Origin: Lumbricus terrestris
Taxonomy: Eukaryota; Annelida; Clitellata; Crassiclitellata; Lumbricidae
Assembly: GCA_949752735.1 (NCBI GenBank)
Contig: OX457040.1
Coordinates: 4,989,870-5,053,869, forward strand
Length of the DNA stretch: 64,000 nt
Reading direction: 5' to 3'
Under the pieces are notes generated by a model. It ran no database searches and was not told the origin of the DNA. It worked only from the letters and a program-made list of their open reading frames with translations. This document shows positions 1-11,047 of this stretch, in pieces (position 1 is the first letter of the stretch; each line of letters starts with the position of its first letter). The translations under genes and the position numbers were made by a program.

Positions 1-154
1 TTTAAAAATGCACTAACTGCAATTGAAAGGTGTCTATGAGAATAATCTGAGATTCGTCGTATTTCTCCTTCCGTCATTTCTCTGTGTTTTCGAGGGCAGG
101 GTGGTCAGCCAACTTCATGTCGGCCAATGACGTTCAACTAGGTCATTATCGTGC

Positions 155-225
155 CAGGTATCGCAATGGATAACACGCTGGCGTAGACAGCAGCAGGTAA
201 CGAGTTCGAGCCCCGCGCAATGCAG
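155..225 (+). repeat. tRNA-like head of a SINE
   Basis: A tRNA-like promoter pair is visible. An A-box-like stretch lies around 160-175 (GCAATGGATAACACGC, the style of an arginine tRNA) and a B-box-like GAGTTCGAGCC lies at 202-212. The spacing suits a pol III internal promoter, but the acceptor and anticodon stems do not close into a clean cloverleaf, so I call it SINE-derived rather than a tRNA gene. Confidence 0.5.
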
Positions 226-389
226 ACGTGCTTTGTAGGCTGCTACATGTGCATTGCCGATTATTGCAAGCTGTCTGTTATGTAAATAGTTAAGATTTCT
301 GTTTTCTGTAACCTTGGTTCCTGTAAACTTTTTCAACTGCGTAATAATAGACTACCAGTACACTGTAACCGGTAACTGTAGCGAGTTCT

Positions 390-672
390 TTGGCTAGCTC
401 ATCATCGATAGTTCTGATGTGGTTGAGTTCGAAACCACAACATTCGCCGATGTAGCGTAGGTATCTCGTGCATGTAACACAATGTGTAACACGATCGTTG
501 AATTATTCAAGAATATAATATCATGGTAATCGAACGGTCAACTTTAGTCAGTCTTATGCTGGAACTGAGTAAGTTTGAGTCTGTCTTTATCCATGGATAA
601 AGAAGGAAAGTTCCGCAATCATCGGCGCAATGGGTTTGAAATCAACTCGTTTAAACTATAGACTGTGTGCAG
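390..672 (+). repeat. tRNA-headed repeat, copy 1
   Basis: First copy of a repeat found again at 1678-1998. It opens with a tRNA-like region: the stem TGTGGT/ACCACA encloses GAGTTCGAAA, a B-box-like T-loop, at about 418-440. Shared blocks follow, including CATGTAACACAAT, AACACGATCGTTGAAT, GAGTCTGTCT, AGTTCCGCAAT and TCAACTCGTTT. The two copies differ by many substitutions and short indels, so they are old. A pol III-derived SINE is the simplest reading; a local duplication cannot be excluded. Confidence 0.6.
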
Positions 673-1085
673 AAACGAACATACCCACTACATGTATAAT
701 TAGCGTTTCGCATCTTGTTATAACCTGTTCTGCACTGTTGAATTGTGTTTTTATTGCGCCCTATTGGCATAATCATGTGGTTTTTTGCTTGTTTTAACAT
801 AAAATGGGAAGACCCATCTAAAAGTCTATAAATTTGTTCACTCACTACATTTCTCACAGGGAGCGTTTCTTACAGTTTACTCAACTGGAAGCGCTTTGCA
901 GATGTTTCAATGCCTCACCATAACTCTGATAACGTTAATTTCTTGACAGTTTTGATGATGGTTCAAAATAATAGACGTATTGTATAGAAATGTAATGTAA
1001 ATGCAATGTAAATCTTTGAGAATTTCAGGAAAACCAGATTATTCAGCTTATAGCATTTTCAATTCAATTATAACACTCTCTGTAT

Positions 1086-1240
1086 GCACTCCTCCATCCA
1101 TTCAGGCTTGGGACTGGCACTGGCAGAGTGCAAATATTTTCTGAGCTAACCGACGGCTTGGCGTTAGATAAATGATATCTTTCAACTAATTATGTTTGCT
1201 CTCTGAGAGTGCCAGACCAAAGCCTGAATGAAGGAGGAGG
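1086..1240. repeat. Short inverted-repeat element containing the GGAGGAGG motif
   Basis: About 40 bases at 1086-1126 (CTCCTCCATCCATTCAGGC, then TGGGACTGGCAC) are the approximate reverse complement of 1201-1240 (GTGCCAGACCAAAGCCTGAA, then GGAGGAG); I count about 34 of 40 positions matching. The arms enclose about 75 bases. The arm sequence recurs singly elsewhere in the window (see the dispersed-motif finding), so it may be the terminal inverted repeat of a MITE. Confidence 0.5.
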
Positions 1241-1677
1241 GCGTCGCCAATGATCTTTGTCATCACACAGGTGTCGTGAACCAGAAACTATACTACTACA
1301 TCGATCTCAAAAACACGTATACGTTATTCGATAGCTTCTCAGTTGTTGTATTCAATGCTTGTAGCAAAGAGCCTGGAGAAAATAGGAGGTCGACGCTTGT
1401 CACAGCCTTGTTATCATTCATCGTCGAAAAACAATTTGTCTATTATAGTAGTCTAACCTGTATCAATAATCTGTCACTACATGTACTCTGAAATACTGGA
1501 GCTAGAGGAGGGCAGCATTTTTAAAGACCCACAGACTCTAATTATAATTAACAGCATCTAATTAAAACCCTCATCTTCCACTCACCTTTTTCTCAACAAG
1601 TGCTTCATGTGCACCCAAATCAATATCCCCGTGGATCGCGTTTCTCTAAGATCAATGGTAAACGACCCCGCCTCTTC

Positions 1678-1998
1678 ATGGCTAACTCATCAGCGATCGT
1701 TCTGATGTGGTAGAGTTCGAAACCACAACTATCGCGATGTAGCGGACACCGAGGTCGTAGGCATCTCGTGCATGTAACACAATATATAACACGGTCGTTG
1801 AATTTTCGATTCTGCTGCTGTATATTTCAAGTATGTAAGCTTATCATTGTACAGTAGTCGAATGGTCAACATAATTTAGTCCATCTTATGCTATCTATCT
1901 GAGTAGGTTTGAGTCTGTCTCAAGCCAGGATAAAAAGGAGAGTTCCGCAATGAGTTTGAAGTCAACTCGTTTTTAAAAACAAGACTGTTTGCAGAAAT
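1678..1998 (+). repeat. tRNA-headed repeat, copy 2
   Basis: Second copy of the repeat at 390-672, in the same orientation and about 1.29 kb away. The tRNA-like head with GAGTTCGAAACCACAA is at about 1712-1728. This copy has extra bases after the B-box region (ACACCGAGGTCGTAGGC) and in the middle compared with copy 1. Confidence 0.6.
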
Positions 1999-2245
1999 TA
2001 TGCAATAATCCATCACATTTAGTAATCAACTTATATTGGAAAGAGTATAGTGGCCAGATAATTATGGCCAACAGAGATCAGAGACAAGCATGCGCAAAAC
2101 AGGCAATGTTCTCCGAAATAATATTCGTTTCCAAAACAATGTGGTTTTAGACTATTTTAATAACGTCATTTTGAAGAATATAATAGGCTAGCCGTGCTCA
2201 TGTTGTGAGAGTTTAGCGACGTCTTATGACAAAAAGGCCGTTCCT

Positions 2246-2716
2246 GCCGGTGTCACGAAATAGAGTATTCCCCCGTATTAATCGTATCCCCCCTTGATGA
2301 AGAGACGGTGAAAACAGCCATTACCGCGTGTATTGTTTCATCTGCTTTGTTTTGAACGATGCCACTAACAGGTATGTCTATGCCTACTATAATAATTTTG
2401 CTTGTTTCAGTTTTAGAGCACTTAGAACATTTAGAACGCGTAAGAACACTTAAGAGGCACCAATTAAATTCGAGTTACCTTACTCTGTCATCTATCTAAG
2501 TCATCTCAATGTTCACATTGTTTAAGTCACTTAAAACAATTAAAGTCACATTAAATTTATATTGCAGCATAAATTTTTTAATCATACGCATTTTTCAATA
2601 AAGCAAATAGAATGGTTTATCCCCCGGATAGTCAAGACCGGTATATTCTATCCGGGGGTAGATCAATTCATCCCCCGGATAGCTTTTAGGGTGATAGAAT
2701 ATCACTTGACACCGGC
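2246..2716 (+). mobile_element. MITE family 'CCGGTGTCA', copy 1
   Basis: This 471-bp non-coding element has imperfect terminal inverted repeats: it starts GCCGGTGTCACGAAATAGAG and its reverse complement starts GCCGGTGTCAAGTGATATTC. Near the right end CCCCCGGATAG and CTATCCGGGGG form an 11-bp inverted pair about 21 bases apart. The interior holds short imperfect direct repeats of the type TTAGAACACTT (about 2415-2455). A full second copy is at 55158-55624 and a truncated inverted one at 5378-5692. The TSD is not clear, so the superfamily is unassigned. Confidence 0.75.
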
Positions 2717-3685
2717 ATAAATTGCTTGCTTACTTTCTGATACACGACAATACTATTGCGTCGACTATCAATTGATCATGCGATAGAAAATAAAATTATA
2801 ATTATAATACGTGCGTTTTGAAGGTGTCTATTTGGTGGAGTTGCGGTAGACACAGTTTAGCGCCAGTTAAATCAATGCCGTTAATTAGATCAAGTTTATC
2901 AAGGAATTCAGCATTGCATCAATTTGCGGTTAGTACAACTGCTGGGTAGTAAGGGAACAAAATCATAACTATTATAATATATTTAATGAGTATGATTCTT
3001 TTTTAGGATTTCTTTCAACTGTCAAAAGGTCCAAAAATGTGATGAGGAAAGAAAGCATCAAAGTCGAGGAAGTTGAAAAACGTCACTGAAGTTCTTCAAT
3101 TAAACACCTTTTAAAGGGGTTAATCAAAATTATAAATAGTTCTGATACCGTTTTTTAATTTACATTATTTTGTCCTGAATATCTTGTTCATCAATGGAGT
3201 CAATCGGGTGTGGCGGGGACAAGATCTAAAAAAACGAAAGAAATCCAAATGCAGTAGAATAAAATACATGTATATCCTCTATTCTCCAGGTGTGGCAGTA
3301 CCAGTCTCACACTCACAGCAAGGAGGAGGACGTCGGTGATTATCTTTTGCTTTTACGCAGTATCGTTCCGTATTTTATGACCACAAGCGATGAGAAGCTG
3401 ATTGTTGCGTTGGTTGCAGTGAAGTCCGCTCCTACCACACAAAGTCCCAATTATAAGCAACAAATTGCCAACAATGATGTTGCATTAGAAGCTCATAGAC
3501 TTCGAAAGACAAGACAAATAATTGCACGTAATAAGTAAAGAGTAGAATAGGTAGAATTGGCAACACAGACTGAGGCAGTAAAATTACTTATATGAAAAGC
3601 TCCCATATTTGCACATCTTTACAATTAAATAACACAAAGCATTATTAAAATTTTTAAAAAAAACTTCGAAAGAAGAAGGCTCTTC
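2717..3685. other. Intergenic or repeat-derived stretch
   Basis: No gene is seen. The stretch holds AAAGGTGT-type motifs (ACACCTTT at 3104) and one copy of the GGAGGAGG motif at about 3292-3345. An 82-codon frame at 3290-3538 has no recognisable domain and I do not treat it as a gene. Confidence 0.5.
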
Positions 3686-3768
3686 AGTGCTGTAATATGC
3701 CGAGCAAATTTCTGCCCAGGGTAACGGCCTCTGTTGTCATAGACCCTGGTCAAATCGTATCCATCCAT
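3686..3768 (+). repeat. (ATCC)-tailed short element
   Basis: One of about 12 copies of a roughly 85-bp repeat. In this orientation it reads AGTGCTGTAATATGCC, then a central part in which CCAGGGT and ACCCTGG flank the GGCCTCTGTTGTCATAG region and can pair as a 7-bp stem, then TCAAATCGTATCCATCCATT. The (ATCC)n end looks like a retrotransposon 3' tail, and the insertion at 48406-48461 with its empty site supports this. Confidence 0.7.
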
Positions 3769-5377
3769 TTAGGCATAACCTACTAGTCGCCCTTGCAGAT
3801 TGTCGTAATTATTATAACCAACAAATCTTAGATGCAGAGTTACAATATTATTGCACACCTTTAAAATTATATGACACACAGCATTAGTAAACTTAGATTG
3901 TAAAATTAATAGTTATAGCCTACACATTGAAGATGACTTGGTAGTCAATAATAGCCAACGAATCTCGCATCCGGAAGATGTCGTTAAACATAGAAAATAA
4001 TCAAAAATTGGCTTCAAGCACCACATGTTTTGGTAATGCCAGTCCCAATTCTGAAATAGCATGAGGGCAACTGAAATCATCTTTCTTGTGACAGCGGCTT
4101 TTAACAGCGCAAATCAGATCTAGATAAAAGAATATTTTATAATTAGAATTAATATCAGAGACGCCGCTACACTGAGTTGCTGACGTATACAGCTGAAAGA
4201 TGTCGATAAAATGCAAAAGAATAATCCTGCAACAGTTTTAGATGAAAATACAAATCAAATGTGGAAACATCGACAGCGACAGCAGCCGCAAAACGGCGAT
4301 AATTACATCGGTGAGTTCATTAATAATATACTATTAGAAGAGTCTGTGCAAATGTCTGTCTCCCTGTCTGTCTGTCCGTCTGTCTGTCTGTCTGTGTGTC
4401 TGTGTGTCCGTCCGTCCGTCCGTTCGTCTGTCTTGTCTATCTGCTTGCCATCGTTGTTTCTGATTGCTCTCGCTGTTTTATTCTCTAAAGGCGACACAAA
4501 AACACTACCCAAGCGAAGTTGGAGAGAACCAAACAAAAGCATTTACAACAGAATATGTTGGCATTGAGTTTCTGCTGTTCGATCACCATTTATGATTCGT
4601 ACGTTTTAAAGATCTTCGAGTCTAAAGTTGTTGCATCTGCATGTACATGTAGTAGATACTGCTGTTAAGAGGTTCCCAGTAGCTCAGGTTTTAATTGGAT
4701 CTCTGAAATACACTATAATGGATAAGAGCTGTCTGTAGCTTGTGACGAGCTCAGTTGTAGGAGATGTTAGCCTCGAGGCAGAAATGATGAGGTTCAGTAT
4801 TTGTGTTCCGCAAACTTCACGATTTTGTTCTACCGATGTAGGCCTACTGGGTGCAGATCATTGGCGATGTCATCGTATGAGGATGGACCAGTACCGGGAA
4901 TCCGGACCACACTGGAATGGATGGGAGCTGGTTTGGACAAGAGTCGACAGTGTTGCGCGTTTTGAATCTCCGACCATCAAAAAATCAGCCATCCAGTGGT
5001 AAGCTCTATCAGGCATGTCGAGATGCATCGACTTCTTTAGCAGAAGGACTAGTGACTTTATTATGGTTATTTCCGAAGTTACTATCTTCATTAATTTTGT
5101 ACAAATATACACAACATGCATTATGCACTATTTCGGAGAATGCTAGCATTTCTATAATAATACAGACGAGTCAGTCATAACCCTATAATAATACAATAAA
5201 GTCATATTCTTATGCAAAAGCAGACTTTCTAGTTGAGATTCAATTCAACGCGTCCGACAGATTTATATAGCGAAAGATAATACTTAATTAAAGGTGTGCA
5301 TATTCAGACTATTAAATCAATAAAATTAAACGTTTGTAGCAACGACGTCTTGTGACGTCCTCGTGATGAGCACGAAC
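3769..5377. other. No gene seen; (CTGT)n/(CCGT)n microsatellite inside
   Basis: The only clear structure is the pyrimidine-rich tetranucleotide tract at about 4350-4437 (CTGT/CCGT units). The open frames that cross it (4211-4567 + and 4303-4542 -) are translations of this microsatellite. No domain or splice-bounded exon is recognisable elsewhere in this stretch. Confidence 0.6.
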
Positions 5378-5692
5378 GCCAGTGTTACTTGATATTCTAT
5401 CCCTCTTAAAGCCATCCAGGGGATGAATTATTCTATCCCCGGATGGAATATGCTGGTCAACACTATCCGAAAGGATGAAACATTCTATCCTCCTTATTGA
5501 AAAATGCATATTAATTAAAGTTGAAAAATTTATGCAGTATTCGAAATTTCAAGTGACACTAATTGTTTCAAGTGTCCTAAGCAATGTTCGGAGCAGGACA
5601 ACTTGAATTTACTTAGTGGCTCTAAGTGTTCTTTAGCGTTCTAAGTGATCTAAAACCAAAGCATGAAATATTATCTGGTATGAATAAACACA
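5378..5692 (-). mobile_element. MITE family 'CCGGTGTCA', truncated copy 3
   Basis: This is a reverse-orientation copy of the element at 2246-2716. It begins GCCAGTGTTACTTGATATTC at 5378, corresponding to that element's right end. It runs through the CCCCGGAT inverted motifs and the TCTAAGTGTTCTTTAGCGTT repeats, and homology stops near 5692 without the left terminus. Confidence 0.65.
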
Positions 5693-5736
5693 CCTGTACC
5701 CTCCCAAATGGTGACTCAGCCTTTCATTGAAAAGAA

Positions 5737-5818
5737 CTGTATTATGCCAGACAATTTTTTATCAAGGGGAACGGCCTCTGTTGTCATAAACCCTCGTCAA
5801 ATCTGGATCAATTCATCA
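5737..5818 (+). repeat. (ATCC)-tailed short element, degenerate
   Basis: Degenerate copy of the element described at 3686-3768. CTGTATTATGCCAGAC, GGGGAACGGCCTCTGTTGTC and CGTCAAATCTGGATCAATTC are recognisable. The upstream half of the central stem is lost. Confidence 0.6.
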
Positions 5819-5987
5819 GCATTTCATTCGCCAGATGGCGATGGCATTGATAACACGATGAGATGGAAGTGACGAGTGCATTTCATGGCTACCAAGAAAT
5901 ATTAATTCGTGTCCTATTTGAATTTACCATCATAATGCGTCCATCTCAGTTGGAAACGATAAAATACAAGCAATATATTTATATTAT

Positions 5988-6715
5988 TACTAGATGTGTA
6001 ACCCGGCGTTGCCCGGGAAATTTAGGGTTTTAAACACTACTCCCCTATGATACCCAACGTTGACCGCTAAATTTCGGGTTTTCGCCAACCCTCTACCCCA
6101 CCCCGCTTCCCCGAAAAGCCAAACGTAACACGCCCCTGCGGGGCGCTTGGGAAATTAGTACTGGGCTTGTATGACGACATTCGGTCTGTAGATTCTTTTA
6201 CTAAAGCTCGATATTGTTTACCAAAGTGTGAGCGATGAAATCTGTCTTAACAACGCTTCTGTCTTAAAACGCTAATAACTCGAGTTCTAAAGTGAAATTT
6301 AGGGTTTTAAACACTACTAAACTCTGGTATCCATCGTTGACTGCTAAATTTCGGGTTTTCGCCAACCCTCCACCCCACCTCGCTTCCCCAAAAACTTGAC
6401 CCACCTCTGCGGGGCGCTGCGGAAATTATTACTGGGCGGGTATGACGTCATGCGGGATAAGACTCTTCACTTAACGCTGGCGTGATCAATTAATGATGAA
6501 ATCTGTCTTAAAACGCTAATAATTCTTGTTTTAAATTGAATTAAAACCTGAAAATAGTTGCGATGACCTTATAATTTGGGTAAGAATCGATTGCAATAAT
6601 TTTTTTAAACCGACGCTGTTTCATTTCCGAGCCTATTCTGCAGGGGAGAGTCAAAAGCGTACAAACAAACAAACATATGGAAAGTGTTTCGGAATTATAA
6701 TATAGATAATTATAA
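5988..6715 (+). repeat. Element with CCCGG-rich start and internal tandem duplication
   Basis: The stretch starts ACTAGATGTGTAACCCGG and ends near GAATTATAATATAGATAATT, after an (AAAC)-like tract. Inside, a block of about 277 bp is repeated. TTTAGGGTTTTAAACACTAC, TGCTAAATTTCGGGTTTTCG, GCGGGGCGCT and TGAAATCTGTCTTAAAACGC each occur twice (about 6021-6290 and 6300-6560). No coding frame is visible. It resembles a non-autonomous retroelement, but I cannot name the family. Confidence 0.45.
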
Positions 6716-6876
6716 ATATTCTTTTAACACACCTTTAAAACTTATTCACTGGGGTTATTTATAAAACCAGCTCATAGCATTGTCAATAATTCCTCTGACA
6801 TTGTATTGACTTAAGAGATAATTTTTTTTTAGACCAAATCGAAGATCTTGCTAATCTGTAGAACCTACTACATTAT

Positions 6877-7246
6877 AAGCTTATACTTTGTTTATTTAAG
6901 AAAAACTGAGTTGACATACCGCAACTTATTACGTGAAACAAAAAGTATTTTAAAGAAGTAAATGGGCTAAAATAACGAGTGGCCACAGAATTCAGGCTGG
7001 AAGCATGCGAAAGATAGATTTATGGTTCCGAGAGTTTACGAACAGTCTTAAAAAGTAGCCTACACGAGAGATGAAATTAAAGTCATCTTTTCTAGGCATT
7101 TCAAAGTCGTGTGGTCGCGAACTCAGAGCATGAGGCCTTTAACAATAGGTGGAAATAGACTTCAGAGTACATTATTGAAATTCCAAATGACACACTTTAA
7201 GAGTCTAGCGTCTGCAACTCTGCATCGTCAATCAAGCGTCAATATC
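6877..7246. repeat. Block present only in copy 1 of the long repeat
   Basis: About 370 bases lie between two copies of ACATTAT (6870-6876 and 7247-7253). The partner repeat has no such block at about 57210 (CCTACTATAATTATGCGCAA). An insertion with a 7-bp target duplication is the simplest reading; a deletion in the partner between short direct repeats is the alternative. No ends or coding potential identify the inserted sequence. Confidence 0.4.
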
Positions 7247-8112
7247 ACATTATGCACAACTAATTTACATTTGAAGAAGTTTAAAATGCCTATGGAATAA
7301 ATATTGATCGAGCAGCGGAAATGCAATCCAAAATCTTCGGGTATTAATGAGAACTGCTTGGTTATCTGCATTTCCGCTTGAGTCGAGTGTTTGTGTCAAC
7401 TTGGACAATTGTAGAATGAGAACAAACAGAAACAACAATGACCTATAGATGCATGGACTAACCGACATTACTATTCTGATCAACGAGAAATTAATAGCTG
7501 CCAATGATGTGTCCACATTTATTTTCTATTCTCATCTAAATCTTTCGCTGGATTCCTTTTCTGCATCAGCTGCACGAACTGTTGACATCGAAGTGCTTGC
7601 GAGTTTAATAAGTTTCTGTTTGGACGACGTGTGCAGTAGCCTAATTATTGATTTGCGTTAACGAAAGTATTTATAACCAACGTATATTAGTTTTAAAGGA
7701 GTCTAAGGTCAGGAATAAGAAATTCTTTAACGTCGTCTTTGAACTGCCTGGGCCTCTGATGTCAAACTAGTTGAGTTACTCCACAATAGCGATTAAAGAC
7801 CATTCTTTTCGTTCGTGATCATGTGTAGGAATAATGTAGATCTTTAGGATAATGGTCATTGAATTGTCGCGAGGACGCTAAATGAGCAAACCATTATTAT
7901 AGACTTGCAATTTAAAAATGACTGCTGCTGCCCTGCTCGATGGTATTTTGTTTCCGAAATTGATTTTGGTTCAATTCGCAGTTTCATCTTTTCTTTCTAA
8001 TCTCTTCTTTTTAATTTCCCTTTTTTCTTTTTCTGTATCTTATTTCTTTCCTGGTGGTCAGGCTAGTATGTTTGTTCTTTCTTCTCCTTTTCTGGCGGAG
8101 CTCCACCGCGGC

Positions 8113-8330
8113 CAGTTTGGCATGCTCGAAAGCTAAGTGTGCGGAGAAAATCATCGGAACTTAAGCGTAATAGAAATCTCGATTGCTCTTCATACAGCCA
8201 CCAGAGCAACGCAACCAATGTTTCCAGAGTGATGAATGCCGCCTCTGCCTGTTGGGGCTACATGTATACTGCCATCCTGGACTGGGTCAGAATCGAGCGT
8301 CGCTTAGGAAGCGTCCGTCGATCGGGTACT
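8113..8330 (+). pseudogene. Exon-like segment, frameshifted copy
   Basis: This segment follows a polypyrimidine tract ending in AG (TTTTCTGGCGGAG, near 8100). It aligns with 58073-58300, where a similar acceptor precedes a frame rich in cysteine (see that entry). Here a run of about five extra bases near 8205 shifts the frame relative to the partner, and a stop follows soon after the acceptor in one frame. I do not recognise the protein. It may not be coding at all. Confidence 0.25.
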
Positions 8331-8992
8331 TACGAGATTACCCCCTCCACCAATGCGATGAAAATGCTGGATCGTGATGATGATCGTCTTCTGGTTGTGG
8401 TCTCCAGAAACGACTTCCACGTCCTTCTGCCATTTTTCCGCCGATGCTGACCATCACTACCAACGTTATCGGAATTCAATTCTGAACTAAATGGTATATT
8501 TAGGTATAGAATATACGAATGCATCTCGAAAATATGCATTTTGCATTTAACCCATACATTCTACACAATGTATACTTTTGCGTAAACAAATATTAAATTC
8601 CATTTGTTTCTAATATTTTTGTTATTATGATTAATATGTAGGCCTATACAATATTTCATTTGCAAGTCATGAAACCTAGTGTTCAGCAGCACAACTAGTT
8701 ATATGCCTGTTTTCATGTACAAGCAGATTCAAACGACAGGTAGATATTACCTATATCCAAAATAATTTAAAAAACGAAACAAGAAAATTAATTATGTCAT
8801 TGTTCCTGGCAGTGAAATAATGTTGCCACGACTCTTTTGCCTGCGTTTAATCGTGCTTTATCTATCCCGAATTTCCTGATTACACTCCGCATCTTCTGTG
8901 ATTACAGATCCAAATTTAACAAATCCAATTAGACACCCTTAATTGGCATCTATATTTTGCTATAAATAAAAAGCACGATGTCGTTTTGTGTT

Positions 8993-10092
8993 GTTCGGTG
9001 TCCTGTCCTAAGATTATAAATCCAAAGCACGCTGAAATACAATTCCTCGTAATTTGACACTATTCCTAATCGTTCTCTTGCAGTGCCAGTCCCAGTCCTT
9101 GATGTAGGAGGAGGGAAGACGCTAATAATTTCGTAAACCATATTTTAGCGTCTTTATACTGAAGCTACAACTTCCAATACAAAAGTCAAATTTGTTTCTC
9201 TAGCATCGAATAGATGGTAAAATACGGTTTACGACAGCGGCCACAGCTGTCACAAGATGTCGCTAACTGGAACAATGACAAGTCATCATTAATCAGGATT
9301 ATAATTGAATGCTAGAAAGTTAATTTAAGAAATTTCTAACCGTATATCTAGTCATGAATTATTGAAAGACCGCCATGCCTAATCTGTGTTCCTATTCGAT
9401 GATTAGTGACCGGCCAAGAATGTTGTATGTTTTTATATAAGCGAATAATTATGTGTTCATAGTCGAGGATAGGTGACTGGTCAAGATGGCTACATGTGTT
9501 TTCTTGGATTTCTTCGATGATTTTTTCGTTTTCAGCTTGCGTAATTAATTTATCTTTTTCTTTGACTTCGATTGTTTCTCCTGAGTAGTGCTATGCTTGT
9601 CAGCAGCTTATCAACAGCTTGGCAGCTTGGCAGATTGGCGGAAGCTTGGCAGCACTATATCGGCTGGGTCATTTGGTATGTTATATGATGTTCTCAGTCC
9701 TTTGATTGCATAAAATAAGTGCGAAATGTGAAAATATCTGGTTTTTCCGCCTTGTCCATAATAATATGGCCACTACTGTAGATATGAATTGCGTTTACGC
9801 CTGTACATTTTGATCTGAAAATTAAAACATCTTTTCAAAATATTTGCAAACAATTTTAGGTGTCTTTTTGGCCCATCCTGTACATTTGAAAATATTATAA
9901 TGACGAAAATTGAAGCTCTGCATTTCGTATGTTATTTTATTAATTCCAAGCTTGCGGTGAGCCACGACTTTCTGCAAAATCGCAAAATTTGAGCTTTACG
10001 CATTTATATAATATTTATAATAACTCTTTTAGAGGTGTGTACATTTACGATTATTTAAGAAATAATTTTTCAGTGTTTAACCACGTCATAAT
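8993..10092. other. No gene seen; one GGAGGAGG motif
   Basis: The stretch holds one copy of the dispersed motif GTGCCAGTCCCAG...GGAGGAGG at about 9082-9130. A short cluster of AGCTTGGC repeats is at about 9600-9650, and a TTAGGTGTC site lies near 9858. No domain-bearing frame is present. Confidence 0.5.
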
Positions 10093-10425
10093 GGATAGAA
10101 AGAATCAGCTGGAGGGATCATTTTCAGCAATGAGGAGGTATTGAGAAGAGTCGGAGAAAAGAGAGCGATAATACACACAATTGGAGAAAGACAAAGAAGA
10201 TGGATCGGGCACACACTCAGAGGAGACTCGATGCTGCGAACAATCATAGAGGGGAAAATGGATGGAAAAAGAACGAGAGGCAGACCAAGACAAAGGCTGT
10301 TGGACTGGATGATGAATGATGGCTATCAGAAGCTGAAAATGAACGCGCAGAACAGAGAAGAATGGAGACGTCAATCATTCGAACCTGCCTAAGGGCAGAG
10401 AACGAAAAGAAGAAGAAGAATGGCT
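10093..10425 (+). pseudogene. LINE reverse transcriptase, C-terminal remnant
   Basis: The frame 10126-10392 reads [14 protein letters not shown], then [30 protein letters not shown] and [11 protein letters not shown] before a stop. The RW(I)GH...R...GRPR...W...EEWR layout is the C-terminal tail of a non-LTR retrotransposon polyprotein. Upstream in the preceding frame, RISWRD-like codons suggest a frameshift at about 10120. The 3' end is a short (GAA)n tail at about 10405-10420. It is 5' truncated and lacks the catalytic core. The last 70 bases of the same family recur at 23835-23904. Confidence 0.75.
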
Positions 10426-10819
10426 GATGCAATTGGTGAATTTGAGCGTAAGACAACCATAGTCGTAACTTTCTATTGTGACGGTGCTGTTTAGGCAGCA
10501 CGACTCTAAAAAATGTTGGTAATAGTCACCACCACTTTTGGTCATGCAAACTGTTTCTAAGTATACCATTATTTGACAGTCTTGCGTACAAATTGAGGTT
10601 CTGAACTTTTTTGGCTAACAATTCACCGAAACCCGGAACAGAATTTGGCGACACAACATACATGTATATTGTGTAATCTTCATAATGAGATAGCATTGAA
10701 AGTCAAAAATAAAACGGATTAATTAGTGAAATTCTTTAAATTAGTAACATTTTCAATAAATGAAAATGTTTGTTAGTCAGAAACATAGCTTTGTGGAATA
10801 GGAAGCAGAATTCTATAGA

Positions 10820-10891
10820 TACATGGGAAGCCACATGGGAAACTACATGAGAAACTACATGAGAAGCTACATGGGAAGCTACATGGGAAGT
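10820..10891. repeat. 12-bp minisatellite, six units
   Basis: Six consecutive 12-base units of the type TACATGGGAAGC, with A/G and G/A variants, run from 10820 to 10891. They directly precede the 80-bp hairpin at 10903. Confidence 0.9.
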
Positions 10892-10902
10892 TACGAATAG
10901 TT

Positions 10903-10982
10903 GCAACTTATGACCGCTAAAGCGCTTAACTGCTGAAGTTTACTTACTTCAGCAGTTTAGCGCTTTAGCGGTCATAAGTTGC
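10903..10982. repeat. Near-perfect 80-bp hairpin (37-bp arms)
   Basis: The arm at 10903-10939 starts GCAACTTATGACCGCTAAAG. It is the reverse complement of 10946-10982 at 36 of 37 positions and leaves a 6-base loop, TTACTT. It could be a MITE reduced to its terminal repeats, a recent fold-back, or a source of small RNA. Confidence 0.9.
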
Positions 10983-11047
10983 GAATTCTTCATAGCTGAC
11001 AAACAGCTAAATTCGACTAATGTTATAACGCGTGAATCTCTTTTCTT

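Larger units (their letters stand above)
6700..8992 (+). repeat. Long repeat pair, copy 1 (partner 56925-60636)
   Basis: Copy 1 of a long repeat. Shared landmarks include ATTCTTTTAACACACCTT, TTCGGGTATTAATGAGAACT, GCTTGAGTCGAGTGTT, ACTAACCGACATTACT, GACGTCGTCTTTGAACTGCC, GAGTGATGAATGCCGCC and TGTGATTACAGATCCAAA. The copies have many substitutions. Copy 2 has gained a TIR transposon and an (ATCC)-tailed insertion, while copy 1 has an extra block at about 6877-7246. Neither copy has a clear terminal structure, so the repeat could be an old transposon or a segmental duplication. Confidence 0.75.

Noticed and set aside
4211..4567. 118-codon frame and its opposite-strand partner
   Set aside because: Both are translations of the CTGT/CCGT microsatellite (SVCLSVCL and TDRQTDG patterns).
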